From the NCBI RefSeq assembly GCF_009671205.1, contig NZ_CP045309.1, forward strand, positions 5,846,001 to 5,910,000: a stretch of DNA of 64,000 nucleotides, read 5' to 3'. The notes below the pieces were generated by a model. That model saw only the letters and a program-made list of their open reading frames with translations. It had not been told where the DNA came from and made no database searches. Positions 26,258-34,446 of the stretch are shown one piece after another. This DNA comes from Micromonospora terminaliae (lineage in GTDB: Bacteria > Actinomycetota > Actinomycetes > Mycobacteriales > Micromonosporaceae). The position numbers and the translations under genes are program-made. Each line of letters begins with the position of its first letter. Within the stretch, counting starts at the first letter, position 1.

Positions 26258-28315
26258 TCAGTGGGTGCGGGCCGGCGGGCGGCCGCCGAAACCGCGCCGG
26301 TCGTCGCGCGGGCGGTCGTCCCGGCCGCGCGCCTCCGGCCGGAAGCCGCCCCGGCGCTCGGCCGGACGGAACTCGCCCCGCTCGCCGAAGCGCCGCTCGC
26401 CCCGGGCGTCGCGGTCGCCGAAGCGCCGCTCGCCCTGCGGGCGGTCCTCGTAGCGGCGGCCGTGGTCGCCGTGGCCGCGCCCGCCGTCCCGGTCGCCGTA
26501 GCCGCGGCCCTCGGTGGGCCGGTCGCCGTAGGTGCGCCCGCCGGTGGGCCGGTCGTCGTGCCGCCGGTCGCCGTAGGCGCGCCCGCCGTCCCGGTCGCCG
26601 TAGCCGCGGCCCTCGGTGGGCCGGTCGCCGTAGGTGCGCCCGCCGGTGGGCCGGTCGTCGTGCCGCCGGTCGCCGCGGGCGTCCCGGTCGTAGCCGCGAC
26701 CCGCGCCGGTCGGCCGGTGCTGGTCGCGCCCGGCCCGGTCGGCGAAGGGGCGGTCGCCCGAGGGCCGGCCGTTGCCGCGCTCGTCGAAGCGCCGCTCACC
26801 ACGGTCGCCGAAGCGCCGCTCACCGCGCGCGTCCCGGTCGAAGCCACCCCGGTCGAAGCTGCCCCGGTCGGCCTGGCGCCGCTCGCCGAAGCCGCGGTCG
26901 TCGCGGTCGAAGCGCCGCTCGCCGAAGGGCCGGTCCTGACCGCGGCCGCCCGCCGGCCGGTCGTCGGTACGGCGGTCACCCCGGTCGAAGCTCCGGCCGG
27001 CCGGCCGGTCGCTGAAGCGGCGCTCGCCGCGCCCGTCCCGGTCGCCCGAGCGGCGCGGGCCGCCCCGGCGCGGCTCCGGCTCGTCGCGGACCGGCACACC
27101 GCTGGGCTCGCGGGCACCCGTCAGCTCGGTCAGCGCCGCGTCGCCGGCGCGGACCCGGGACTCGGCCGGCTCGACGCCCGCCTTCTCCAGCATGGCGAGC
27201 GTGGTCCGGCGCTGCTTCGGCAGCACCAGCGTCGCGACCGCGCCGGACTCACCGGCCCGCGCGGTGCGACCCGCCCGGTGCAGGTAGTCCTTCGGGTCCT
27301 TCGGCGGGTCCACGTGCAGCACCAGCGTCACGCCGTCGACGTGGATGCCCCGGGCCGCCACGTCGGTGGCGACCAGCACGTTCATCCGGCCCTCGCGGAA
27401 ATCGGCCAGGGTGCGGGTGCGCATCCGCTGGGTCTTGCCGCCGTGCAGGCCGCCGGCCCGTACGCCGACGGCGGCGAGCTGCTCGACCAGCCGGTCGACA
27501 CCGAGCTGGGTACGCGCGAAGAGCATGGTGCGACCCTCGCGGGCCGCGATGGACGCCGCGACGGCGAACTTGTCGTGCGGCGGGATCAGCAGCAGGTGGT
27601 GATCCATGGTGGACACGGCGGCGGTCGGCGGCGCGGTCGAGTGGGTGACCGGGTCGGTCATGAACCGCTTGACCAGGGTGTCGACGTCGTTGTCCAGAGT
27701 GGCCGAGAAGAGCAGCCGCTGGGCGTCCGCGGGGGTCTTAGCCAGCAGCTCGGTGACCTCGGGCAGGAAGCCCATGTCGGCCATCTGGTCGGCCTCGTCC
27801 AGCACGGTGATCTCGACGTCGTCGAGGTTGCAGACGCCCCGCTCGATCAGGTCGCCGAGCCGGCCCGGGGTGGCCACGACGATCTCCACACCGCGGCGCA
27901 GCGCGTCGATCTGCCGGTCGTACGGGACGCCGCCGACGGCGGTCTTCAGGAAGATGCCGACCGCCTTGCCGAGCGGCATCAGCGCGTCGTTGACCTGCAT
28001 GGCCAGCTCGCGGGTCGGCACCAGGACCAGGGCGCGCGGGTGCAGCGGCCGGGCCCGGTTCCGCTCGGCGAGGCGGGCGATCACCGGCAGGCCGAAGGCG
28101 AGGGTCTTGCCCGAGCCGGTCTGGCCCCGGCCGAGCACGTCGCGGCCCGCGAGGGCGTCCGGCACGGTGGCCCGCTGGATCTCGAACGGGGTGGTGATGC
28201 CCTGCCGGGCGAGCGCCTCGACCAGCTGGCGGGGCAGGCCGAGGGCGGCGAAGTCAGGGGTGTCGATGGTCGGGTCGGCGGACGGGGACGTGCCAGGGGC
28301 AGCGAACGTGGTCAA
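26258..28315 (-). CDS. DEAD-box RNA helicase with long RGD/RGG-rich tail
   Basis: 685 residues from a TTG with AAAGG about eight bases upstream (MTTFAAPGTSP). The core (about 20-390) has the Q motif, GQTGSGKT, PTRELA, VLDEADQM, SAT, and the C-terminal motifs VATDVAARGIHVD and HRAGRTARAG. The last 270 residues are low-complexity Arg, Gly and Asp with RRF/RGYGDRD repeats, including an exact internal duplication. Such tails bind RNA without specificity. Likely helps ribosome assembly or mRNA decay, often cold-induced. Confidence 0.93.
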   Translation of the reverse strand: MTTFAAPGTSPSADPTIDTPDFAALGLPRQLVEALARQGITTPFEIQRATVPDALAGRDVLGRGQTGSGKTLAFGLPVIARLAERNRARPLHPRALVLVPTRELAMQVNDALMPLGKAVGIFLKTAVGGVPYDRQIDALRRGVEIVVATPGRLGDLIERGVCNLDDVEITVLDEADQMADMGFLPEVTELLAKTPADAQRLLFSATLDNDVDTLVKRFMTDPVTHSTAPPTAAVSTMDHHLLLIPPHDKFAVAASIAAREGRTMLFARTQLGVDRLVEQLAAVGVRAGGLHGGKTQRMRTRTLADFREGRMNVLVATDVAARGIHVDGVTLVLHVDPPKDPKDYLHRAGRTARAGESGAVATLVLPKQRRTTLAMLEKAGVEPAESRVRAGDAALTELTGAREPSGVPVRDEPEPRRGGPRRSGDRDGRGERRFSDRPAGRSFDRGDRRTDDRPAGGRGQDRPFGERRFDRDDRGFGERRQADRGSFDRGGFDRDARGERRFGDRGERRFDERGNGRPSGDRPFADRAGRDQHRPTGAGRGYDRDARGDRRHDDRPTGGRTYGDRPTEGRGYGDRDGGRAYGDRRHDDRPTGGRTYGDRPTEGRGYGDRDGGRGHGDHGRRYEDRPQGERRFGDRDARGERRFGERGEFRPAERRGGFRPEARGRDDRPRDDRRGFGGRPPARTH
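26477..26675 (-). repeat. 102-bp tandem repeat in helicase tail
   Basis: Bases 26477-26578 recur at 26579-26675 with no difference until 26676. The unit encodes 34 residues (DDRPTGGRTYGDRPTEGRGY and flanks). It is a recent in-frame duplication. Confidence 0.9.
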
Positions 28316-28504
28316 GAAATGCCTTTCGAGCGGGGCGCATCTTCGCGATGGCCCGCCGCGGCTTCGTGACGCCGCCGATTCGCCCGCAAGATCGCCCATG
28401 GGCGCGCGCATCGGGCGCGCCAGGTCAGTGATCTCCACAAGTGTACGGCGGTCCGGCGAACCCGCCACCGCACCGCGCGGCCGTAGTGGGCGGGCTCACC
28501 CCGG

Positions 28505-29926
28505 TCACCTGGTCAGCGCGTTGCCGGTGAGCCCACTCAGCGCGTCGTTGGCCAGGAAGACCACCACCAGGCTGATCGCGACCAGCAGCGCCAGCGCGCC
28601 GGCCAGCACGAGCACCACCCTGGTGTTGCGCGACCGGGTCGCCGGGGCGTCCTCGGACCAGCCCTGGGCCAGGATGTGCCCGGTCAGCGAGCCGGAGTTC
28701 TCCAGCGGGTTGCCCTGGGGGAAGGAGACCGTGGCGAAGCCCGGCCCCTCGGTGCCGCCGTACGTGGTGCCGGCCAGCTCGGGGCCGGTCCGCGGGCGGC
28801 TCACCGGGTGCGCCGGCTCCGGGTGGCCGGCCGACCCGGACCGGTACTCGGTCGGGTTGGCGGACGGCGGCCAGGTCGGCAGCGCCGGCGCGGGCACCGC
28901 CGGCGGAGCGGTGGGGAGCGGCGCCGCGGCCGACTGTGCGGCGGCCCACGGCGCGCCCGGCTGGCCGGCGGCCGGGAACGGGGTCGATCCCGGTGCCCCG
29001 GCCATGGCGGGCGGCGGCGGGAACGGCGGTGCCGGCATCGGGCCGGGCGGCGGCGGGGGTGGGGGCACCGGTGGGCCCGGCGGGGGTGCCGGTGGGCCCG
29101 GCACCGGGGGCACGGGTGCCGGTGGGGTCGGGCCGGGCGGCGGTGCGGGCACCGGCGGCGTGGGCACCGGCGGCGTCGGCCGGAACGGGGGCTCGGGCAC
29201 CGGCCCGGGCGGTGCCGGGGAGGGCGGGGTCGGACCCGGTACGGGAGTCGGCGCCGGCTCGGGTTCCGGCACGGGCGGTGTCGGGGGCTGGGCCGGCTCC
29301 GGCGGCTGGGCCGGCTCGGGCGGCTCGGGGTTGACCGGGCCCGCCCGGTAGACCTTGGCGCTGCCCGGCGTTCCGGCGGCCGCCACGGCGGCGACCTCCT
29401 CGGCCGAGACCCGGGTCAGCCCGGGAACCGACGCGCTGGCCCGGGCGTGTCCCTGTGCGGGGACCGGGGCCTTCGTGGCAGGCGGCCGGCCGGCATCCGC
29501 ATCCGGCGCCTCGGCTGGCGGCGTGGGCAGCCCGGGCGCGCCGGCGACATTCGCGGAAGCGGGCTCGGTGGCCGGGGCGGCGCCGGCGGCGGGAGAGTGC
29601 TCGGCGGCGGCGAAGGCGGACCAGGTCGAGGCCGGCGGGACGGACGCGCCCGGGCGGCGCCGGTCCAGCGCCGGGACGGCCTCGGCCGGTCCGTTCGCGC
29701 GGTAGGTGCCGGTGGCGGGCGGGCTCGGCGACTGCTCGGACGGTGGGGCCACGGCGCCGGCGACGCTGACCCGGGCCCGCGCGACGGTCACCGGAGCAAC
29801 CGCGCCCGGCCGTTCCTCGGCGGCGTCGGCCGGCCGCTTCTCGACGGCGGGGTCGGCCGGCCGATCGGCGGCGTCGGGCGCGGATCCGGGGTGGACCGTC
29901 TCCGCCGGAACGTCCTGCTCGCCCAT
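28505..29926 (-). CDS. Pro-rich protein with one C-terminal membrane segment
   Basis: 473 residues starting MGEQDVPAETVHPGSAP, with GGAGGGG upstream of the ATG; a longer in-frame reading overlaps the NlpC gene and has unnatural composition. Residues 1-200 are acidic and Ala-rich, about 205-300 are almost pure Pro with Pro-Glu-Pro and PPPPPP runs, then a Gly-rich stretch and a single membrane helix (about 437-458) followed by a short outside tail. No signal peptide, so it should be tail-anchored with a cytosolic Pro-rich arm. Function unknown. Confidence 0.8.
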   Translation of the reverse strand: MGEQDVPAETVHPGSAPDAADRPADPAVEKRPADAAEERPGAVAPVTVARARVSVAGAVAPPSEQSPSPPATGTYRANGPAEAVPALDRRRPGASVPPASTWSAFAAAEHSPAAGAAPATEPASANVAGAPGLPTPPAEAPDADAGRPPATKAPVPAQGHARASASVPGLTRVSAEEVAAVAAAGTPGSAKVYRAGPVNPEPPEPAQPPEPAQPPTPPVPEPEPAPTPVPGPTPPSPAPPGPVPEPPFRPTPPVPTPPVPAPPPGPTPPAPVPPVPGPPAPPPGPPVPPPPPPPGPMPAPPFPPPPAMAGAPGSTPFPAAGQPGAPWAAAQSAAAPLPTAPPAVPAPALPTWPPSANPTEYRSGSAGHPEPAHPVSRPRTGPELAGTTYGGTEGPGFATVSFPQGNPLENSGSLTGHILAQGWSEDAPATRSRNTRVVLVLAGALALLVAISLVVVFLANDALSGLTGNALTR

Positions 29927-30038
29927 CTCGCCCCTCCGCGCCCACGCTCGCCCCCGACCGGTGGCGCCGGTCGGGCGTGCCTGGATCTCACCGTGCCACA
30001 TTCCGGCCCGGGAGCACAGCCGGAGTGGACGGTTGGGG

Positions 30039-31637
30039 TCAGTCGGTGGCGCTCGGGCTCGCCGAGGTGCTCTCGGCCGAGCTGCCGGTCGGCTCGGCCG
30101 CGTCACCGGTCGGGTCGGCGCCGGCGGTGCTGGTCGGCGCCGAGGTCGGCGAGTCGGTCGGGCTCGGCGGCGCGGACGTCGGCGGCGGCGGTGTCGTGGT
30201 GCTCGGCGCGGTCGACGGGGTGGGCGTCGGGCTCGACGTGCTGGGCGTGGGCTTCGGCGTCGCCGTCTTCGTCGGCTTGGGCGTCGCCGTCTTCGTGGGC
30301 TTCGGCGTCGAGCCGGGCTTCGACGGGGTGGCCGGCGGAGTGGTCGGCGGGGTGCTGGGAACCGTCGGCGCCGGGGTGGCCGGAGCGGGGACCGCGCCGA
30401 GCACCCGGGTGGCGGCGTAGAGCCGGGACCACCGGACCACCGAGATCTTGACGACGTCGCCGGTCCGCGGCGCCTCGACCATCTTGCCGTTGCCGATGTA
30501 CATGGCGACGTGGTGGATGGACGTCCAGCTGCTGCTCGAGGCGAAGAAGAGCAGGTCACCGGGGAGGAGCGCGTTGGGGTCGACCGTGCGCGAGCGGGTC
30601 GCGTAGTACTGGTCGCGGGAGACCCGGGGCAGCCCGCGGTAGCCGGCCGACTGGTAGGCGGCGAGCACCAGGCCGGAGCAGTCGAACCGGTCCGGCCCCT
30701 CGGCCGCCCAGAGGTAGGGGTCGCCGAGCTGGGCGAGGGCGTAGCGCACCGCGGCCAGGGCCCTCGGGTCGGCGACCCGGCCGCTGACGCTCTGGTTCAC
30801 GACGTACGAGCTGCCCAGCTGCTGCTCGGCGGCGTCCTCGCGGCGCTCGATGTCGCGCAGCTTGGCGGCGTTGTCCTTGCGGAGCTTGAGCAGCGTGGCT
30901 TCCTGCTTGTGCAGGTCGGTCTCGACCCGGGTGTACTCCGCCGCCTTCTCGGTGGCGCGTCGCTCGGCCGAGGCGTGGGCCTCGCGGGCGACCTGCTCGG
31001 CGGCGGTGGCCCGGGCGAGTTCGCCGGTCACCGCGGTCGTGGTGCCCTCGGCCTTGTCGCCCCGGGTGATCCGCTGGAGGTTGGCGAGCTCGCGCAGGCT
31101 GGCCCCGAACTCGCCGGGCGGCAGCGCGGCGTCGGCCTTGACGGCGTCGGCGGCGGCGGCCTTCGCGTTCTCCTGGGCCCGGAGGAGCGCGTCCTGGGCC
31201 TCCTTCAGCCGGGTGGCGGCGAGGGTCAGGTCCGCCTGCGCGGTGTCCCGTTCGCCCTTGACGCTGAGCAGCGTGTCGCCGAGCTGGGCGACCTGGGCGT
31301 CGGCCTGATTGATCTGGGCGATCAGCGGGCCGTCGGCCGGGTTGGTGACGGCCGGCGTGGTGCCGGGGAGACCGGGCGTGCGGCCGGGCGCGCCTGGCAC
31401 CGTGCCGGGCAGGCCGGGAACGGCGCCGGGCACGGTGGGGAGCTGGAGGGTGCCGGCGACCTGGGGGCGGGAGCCGGTGCTGGGGACCGTGTCGGGCAGC
31501 GGGTCGGCCCAGGCCGGCGTGGCGAGCGCCGCGGCCGCGACCGCCCCGAGCAGGGCGGACCAGAGCGCCGGGCGCAGCACCGGTGAGATCACCGGATAGC
31601 GGCGTCCTCGGCGTCGGCCCTGGGTGCTGTCGACCAT
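30039..31637 (-). CDS. NlpC/P60 peptidoglycan endopeptidase (RipA/CwlO type)
   Basis: 532 residues. Signal peptide ending ATPAWA-D (about 44), a Pro/Gly linker, a coiled coil (about 105-275), then an NlpC/P60 domain (about 285-405). Catalytic Cys 320 is in FDCSGLVLAAY, His 376 in HHVAMYIG, and GDLLFF is present. The C-terminal 125 residues are Pro/Thr/Ser-rich with a repeated TKTATPKP. It should cut peptide stems during cell separation, with the coiled coil restraining or localising it. Confidence 0.94.
   Translation of the reverse strand: MVDSTQGRRRGRRYPVISPVLRPALWSALLGAVAAAALATPAWADPLPDTVPSTGSRPQVAGTLQLPTVPGAVPGLPGTVPGAPGRTPGLPGTTPAVTNPADGPLIAQINQADAQVAQLGDTLLSVKGERDTAQADLTLAATRLKEAQDALLRAQENAKAAAADAVKADAALPPGEFGASLRELANLQRITRGDKAEGTTTAVTGELARATAAEQVAREAHASAERRATEKAAEYTRVETDLHKQEATLLKLRKDNAAKLRDIERREDAAEQQLGSSYVVNQSVSGRVADPRALAAVRYALAQLGDPYLWAAEGPDRFDCSGLVLAAYQSAGYRGLPRVSRDQYYATRSRTVDPNALLPGDLLFFASSSSWTSIHHVAMYIGNGKMVEAPRTGDVVKISVVRWSRLYAATRVLGAVPAPATPAPTVPSTPPTTPPATPSKPGSTPKPTKTATPKPTKTATPKPTPSTSSPTPTPSTAPSTTTPPPPTSAPPSPTDSPTSAPTSTAGADPTGDAAEPTGSSAESTSASPSATD
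30247..30310 (-). repeat. 24-bp tandem repeats in NlpC/P60 tail
   Basis: Codes for repeated TPKPTKTA units (8 residues, 24 bp) in the Thr/Pro-rich tail. About two and a half copies with silent differences. Confidence 0.7.
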
Positions 31638-31879
31638 TCCGCTCCCCGTCCGGTCTGGTGTCTTCCGCGCCAGGTGGGCGCGGTGAGGCAGGACGGTACC
31701 GGTGTGTGTTCCGCCCCATCCTGTCTTACCTCACCAACGCAGCTATGTCGATGCGCGGAGCGTGACGGTCGACCGGGCGACCGGTGAAGTAGGTCGCTGC
31801 GGTTGACCGGGTCACCGGTTCGTCCAGCCCGCGACGTACGCTCGACCGGGACCGCAGGTGGAAGGGACGTGGCTTTCGG

Positions 31880-33049
31880 ATGGACGCCGGACTCAAGCGT
31901 GAGCTCGAGGCGAAGGTCTACGCGGGGGAGCGGCTGACCCGCGAGGACGGGATCGCCCTCTACGAGAGCGACGACCTCGCCTGGCTGGGGCGGCTCGCCC
32001 ACCACAAGCGCACCGAGCTGAACGGCGACCGGGTGATGTTCAACGTCAACCGGCACCTCAACCTGACCAACGTCTGTTCCGCCTCGTGCGCGTACTGCTC
32101 GTTCCAGCGCAAGCCGGGCGAGAAGGACGCCTACACGATGCGCATCGACGAGGCGGTCCGCAAGGCCAAGGAGATGGAGGATGAGCAGCTCACCGAGCTG
32201 CACATCGTCAACGGCCTGCACCCGACCCTGCCGTGGCGCTACTACCCGAAGGTGCTCCGCGAGCTGAAGGCGGCGCTGCCGAAGGTCAACCTGAAGGCGT
32301 TCACCGCCACCGAGGTGCAGTGGTTCGAGAAGATCAGCGGCCTGGGCGCCGACCAGATCCTCGACGAGCTGATGGACGCCGGCCTGGAGTCGCTCACCGG
32401 CGGCGGCGCGGAGATCTTCGACTGGGAGGTCCGGCAGCACATCGTCGACCACGCCTGCCACTGGGAGGACTGGTCGCGCATCCACCGGCTGGCCCACTCG
32501 AAGGGCATGAAGACGCCGTCCACGATGCTCTACGGCCACATCGAGGAGCCCCGGCACCGGGTCGACCACGTGCTGCGGCTGCGCGAGCTGCAGGACGAGA
32601 CCGGCGGCTTCCAGGTCTTCATCCCGCTGCGCTACCAGCACGACTTCGTCGACTCGGCGGACGGCAAGGTCCGCAACCGGATCCAGGCGCAGACCACGAT
32701 GGCCTCGCCGGCCGAGTCGCTCAAGACGTTCGCCGTGTCCCGGCTGCTCTTCGACAACGTGCCGCACGTGAAGTGCTTCTGGGTCATGCACGGCCTCTCG
32801 GTGGCCCAGCTGTCGCTCAACTTCGGTGTCGACGACCTGGACGGCTCGGTCGTGGAATACAAGATCACCCACGACGCCGACTCGTACGGCACGCCGAACA
32901 CCATGCACCGCGAGGACCTGCTCGACCTGATCTGGGACGCGGGCTTCCGCCCGGTCGAGCGGAACACCCGCTACGAGATCGTCCGCGAGTACGACGCGGC
33001 CCCGTCGCTGGCGGAGCGCCGCGCCGAGCCGCAGCAGGTCTGGGCCTGA
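31880..33049 (+). CDS. mqnE: Aminofutalosine synthase
   Basis: 389 residues, radical SAM enzyme. The 4Fe-4S cysteines are in NVCSASCAYCSF (Cys 66, 70, 73). It joins 3-[(1-carboxyvinyl)oxy]benzoate, the product of MqnA, to SAM-derived adenosyl to make 6-amino-6-deoxyfutalosine. Family-typical stretches are HIVNGLHPTLPWRYYP, LTGGGAEIF and KTPSTMLYGH. The ATG has GAAGGGA some distance upstream. The small membrane protein gene follows after ten bases. Confidence 0.95.
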   Translation: MDAGLKRELEAKVYAGERLTREDGIALYESDDLAWLGRLAHHKRTELNGDRVMFNVNRHLNLTNVCSASCAYCSFQRKPGEKDAYTMRIDEAVRKAKEMEDEQLTELHIVNGLHPTLPWRYYPKVLRELKAALPKVNLKAFTATEVQWFEKISGLGADQILDELMDAGLESLTGGGAEIFDWEVRQHIVDHACHWEDWSRIHRLAHSKGMKTPSTMLYGHIEEPRHRVDHVLRLRELQDETGGFQVFIPLRYQHDFVDSADGKVRNRIQAQTTMASPAESLKTFAVSRLLFDNVPHVKCFWVMHGLSVAQLSLNFGVDDLDGSVVEYKITHDADSYGTPNTMHREDLLDLIWDAGFRPVERNTRYEIVREYDAAPSLAERRAEPQQVWA

Positions 33050-33059
33050 CCGCACGTCG

Positions 33060-33488
33060 ATGAGCACCGAGGAGCAGCAGCGCAGCTTCCCCCGGCGGGA
33101 CGCCGAGGGGCGCATCCTCACCCTGGGCGACCTGCTCGGGGTGAGTCTCGCCGGGCTGGTGATCGGGGTGCTGGCGCTGGTGCTCTTCGAGTGGGCCTTC
33201 GCCACCATGGGCGCGGGCGACTTCGGGCGGACCAACGGCTGGCTCGCGGTGATCCTGCCCCTCTGGCTGTTCTGGGACGACTTCCGGGCCTGGGAGTTCG
33301 GCGCGGCCCGGGTGCTCGCGGCGCTGGCCGGGCTCGCGCTCGGCGTCTTCGCCGGCCTGCTGGCGGCCGGCCTCGCCGCCGGCCTGCCGGCGCTGGTCTC
33401 CGGCGCGCTGGCGGCGGCGGTGTTCACGGTGGTCTACGCGGTGGTCTGGTTTCATGGCGTGCACTGGCTGGCCCGGCGGACGGGCTGA
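33060..33488 (+). CDS. Small membrane protein, function unknown
   Basis: 142 residues with about four membrane helices after a charged N-terminus (MSTEEQQRSFPRRDAEG). Tryptophan- and Phe-rich second helix (LPLWLFWDDFRAWEFG). No family recognised. It probably shares a transcript with mqnE and with the DUF4229 gene, an arrangement suggesting a role linked to the membrane rather than to menaquinone chemistry. Confidence 0.82.
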   Translation: MSTEEQQRSFPRRDAEGRILTLGDLLGVSLAGLVIGVLALVLFEWAFATMGAGDFGRTNGWLAVILPLWLFWDDFRAWEFGAARVLAALAGLALGVFAGLLAAGLAAGLPALVSGALAAAVFTVVYAVVWFHGVHWLARRTG

Positions 33489-33514
33489 GGCGTGAGAGCG
33501 AAGGAAGTGGCGGC

Positions 33515-33576
33515 GTGAGCGCGAGGAGTGAGCCGGGTTTGCGAGCCCCGCAGTCGCGAACCGAGGCGTCGCAGTG
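33515..33576 (+). repeat. Dispersed GAGCGCGAGGAGTG repeat, copy A
   Basis: GTGAGCGCGAGGAGTG, then GCAGTCGCGAACCGAGG. It closely matches 56394-56455 in order and spacing. Both end at the GTG of the next gene, and the 3' part supplies its purine-rich ribosome binding site. Confidence 0.75.
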
Positions 33577-33852
33577 AGCGCGGCGGTCAAGTACACGCTG
33601 GGCCGGATCGGGCTGTTCGTCGGCGTGCTGGCGGCCCTCTGGTTCGTCGAGATGAACATGTTCCTGCGGCTGATGCTGGCGCTGGTCTTCTCCGCGGCGC
33701 TGTCGTTCTTCCTGCTCCGCGGCTGGCGGGACGAGATGGCCGGGGAGATGGCCGAGGCGTCGGAGCGGCGCCGCGCGGAGAAGGACCGGCTGCGCTCCGC
33801 GCTGGCCGGTGAGGACCAGGCCGAGCGCTCCGACGAGCGCCGGGAGAGCTGA
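33574..33852 (+). CDS. DUF4229 membrane protein
   Basis: 92 residues with two membrane helices (about 10-28 and 30-48) and a charged cytosolic tail rich in Glu and Arg (SERRRAEKDRLRSA). The start KYTLGRIGLFVGV and LLRGWRDEMA fit the actinobacterial DUF4229 family, of unknown function. The GTG start lies at the end of dispersed repeat copy A. Confidence 0.82.
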   Translation: MSAAVKYTLGRIGLFVGVLAALWFVEMNMFLRLMLALVFSAALSFFLLRGWRDEMAGEMAEASERRRAEKDRLRSALAGEDQAERSDERRES

Positions 33853-33890
33853 CCGCCCGGAACGGGGCAGCGGGAAACGCCGCGGGCCGC

Positions 33891-33896
33891 TAGGGT
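33891..33896 (+). promoter_or_regulatory. -10 box for gene at 33905, probably leaderless
   Basis: TAGGGT ends eight bases before the GTG; no ribosome binding site. Confidence 0.5.
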
Positions 33897-33904
33897 CTGC
33901 CGCC

Positions 33905-34390
33905 GTGAGTTTCCTGAACACGATCAACGGGTGGCGGACGAAGGTCTTCGTCTGGATCGGCCTGCCGGTCATCGCCGCCATCGGACTGATGCTGAGCGTC
34001 ACCGACCTCGCCCCGGCCTGGGAGGCGAAGAACGGTGGCGGCACGCCGGGCACCTTCACCGCGGTGAACGAGGAATGCGGCCGGCGTAACTGCGAGTGGC
34101 ACGGGACCTTCGTCGCCACCGAGGGCGGCGCCAAGCGCGCCGACGTGATCCTCTACGACGCGCCGGACGAGCTGGCCGCGGGAGCCACCGCCCCGGCGCG
34201 CGACTCCGGTGCCCGGAAGGGCGTCTTCTCCACCGCGGGCGGCTCGACGTACCTGCTGGTCACCGGGCTCGCCCTGGCCGGCGTGGCCGCCCTGGTGGCC
34301 TGGGTGTGGATCATCGTGCGGGCGATCCGCAACCGCCGCCGGGCGAAGGAGCCCACGGCCCCGCCGGCCTCGTTCGCCCCGTCCGTCTGA
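33905..34390 (+). CDS. Two-helix membrane protein, function unknown
   Basis: 161 residues. Membrane helices at about 14-34 and 116-138 flank an extracytoplasmic loop containing ECGRRNCEW, a pair of cysteines that could form a disulfide. Short basic cytosolic tail. The GTG start follows a TAGGGT box and was chosen over upstream in-frame codons, which run into the previous gene. No family recognised. Confidence 0.8.
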   Translation: MSFLNTINGWRTKVFVWIGLPVIAAIGLMLSVTDLAPAWEAKNGGGTPGTFTAVNEECGRRNCEWHGTFVATEGGAKRADVILYDAPDELAAGATAPARDSGARKGVFSTAGGSTYLLVTGLALAGVAALVAWVWIIVRAIRNRRRAKEPTAPPASFAPSV

Positions 34391-34395
34391 CCAGA

Positions 34396-34442
34396 CCCGG
34401 GCCCGGCGCGATCCCCCAACGGGGGAACGCGCCGGGCCCGGG
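34396..34442. terminator. Double-stem hairpin between convergent genes
   Basis: Perfect 15-bp outer stem, CCCGGGCCCGGCGCG (34396-34410) with 34428-34442, enclosing CCCCC-AAC-GGGGG. It lies between the gene ending at 34390 (+) and the C39-like gene ending at 34447 (-). Confidence 0.88.
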
Positions 34443-34446
34443 CGTT

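Noticed and set aside
28316..28468. Upstream ATG for the DEAD-box helicase at 28468
   Set aside because: The added 51 residues do not resemble helicase N-termini; a TTG at 28315 with AAAGG fits the family length better, though this is not certain.
30310..30559. Upstream extension of the Pro-rich membrane protein frame to 30559
   Set aside because: It runs antisense-free but out of frame through the NlpC/P60 coding tail and is nearly pure Arg/Pro; the ATG at 29926 has a good ribosome binding site.
31638..31879. Possible c-di-AMP (ydaO) riboswitch before the NlpC/P60 gene
   Set aside because: Such riboswitches often precede cell-wall hydrolases in actinobacteria, but the characteristic AACCGGGGG and GGGGTGAATC-type segments are absent on the minus strand.
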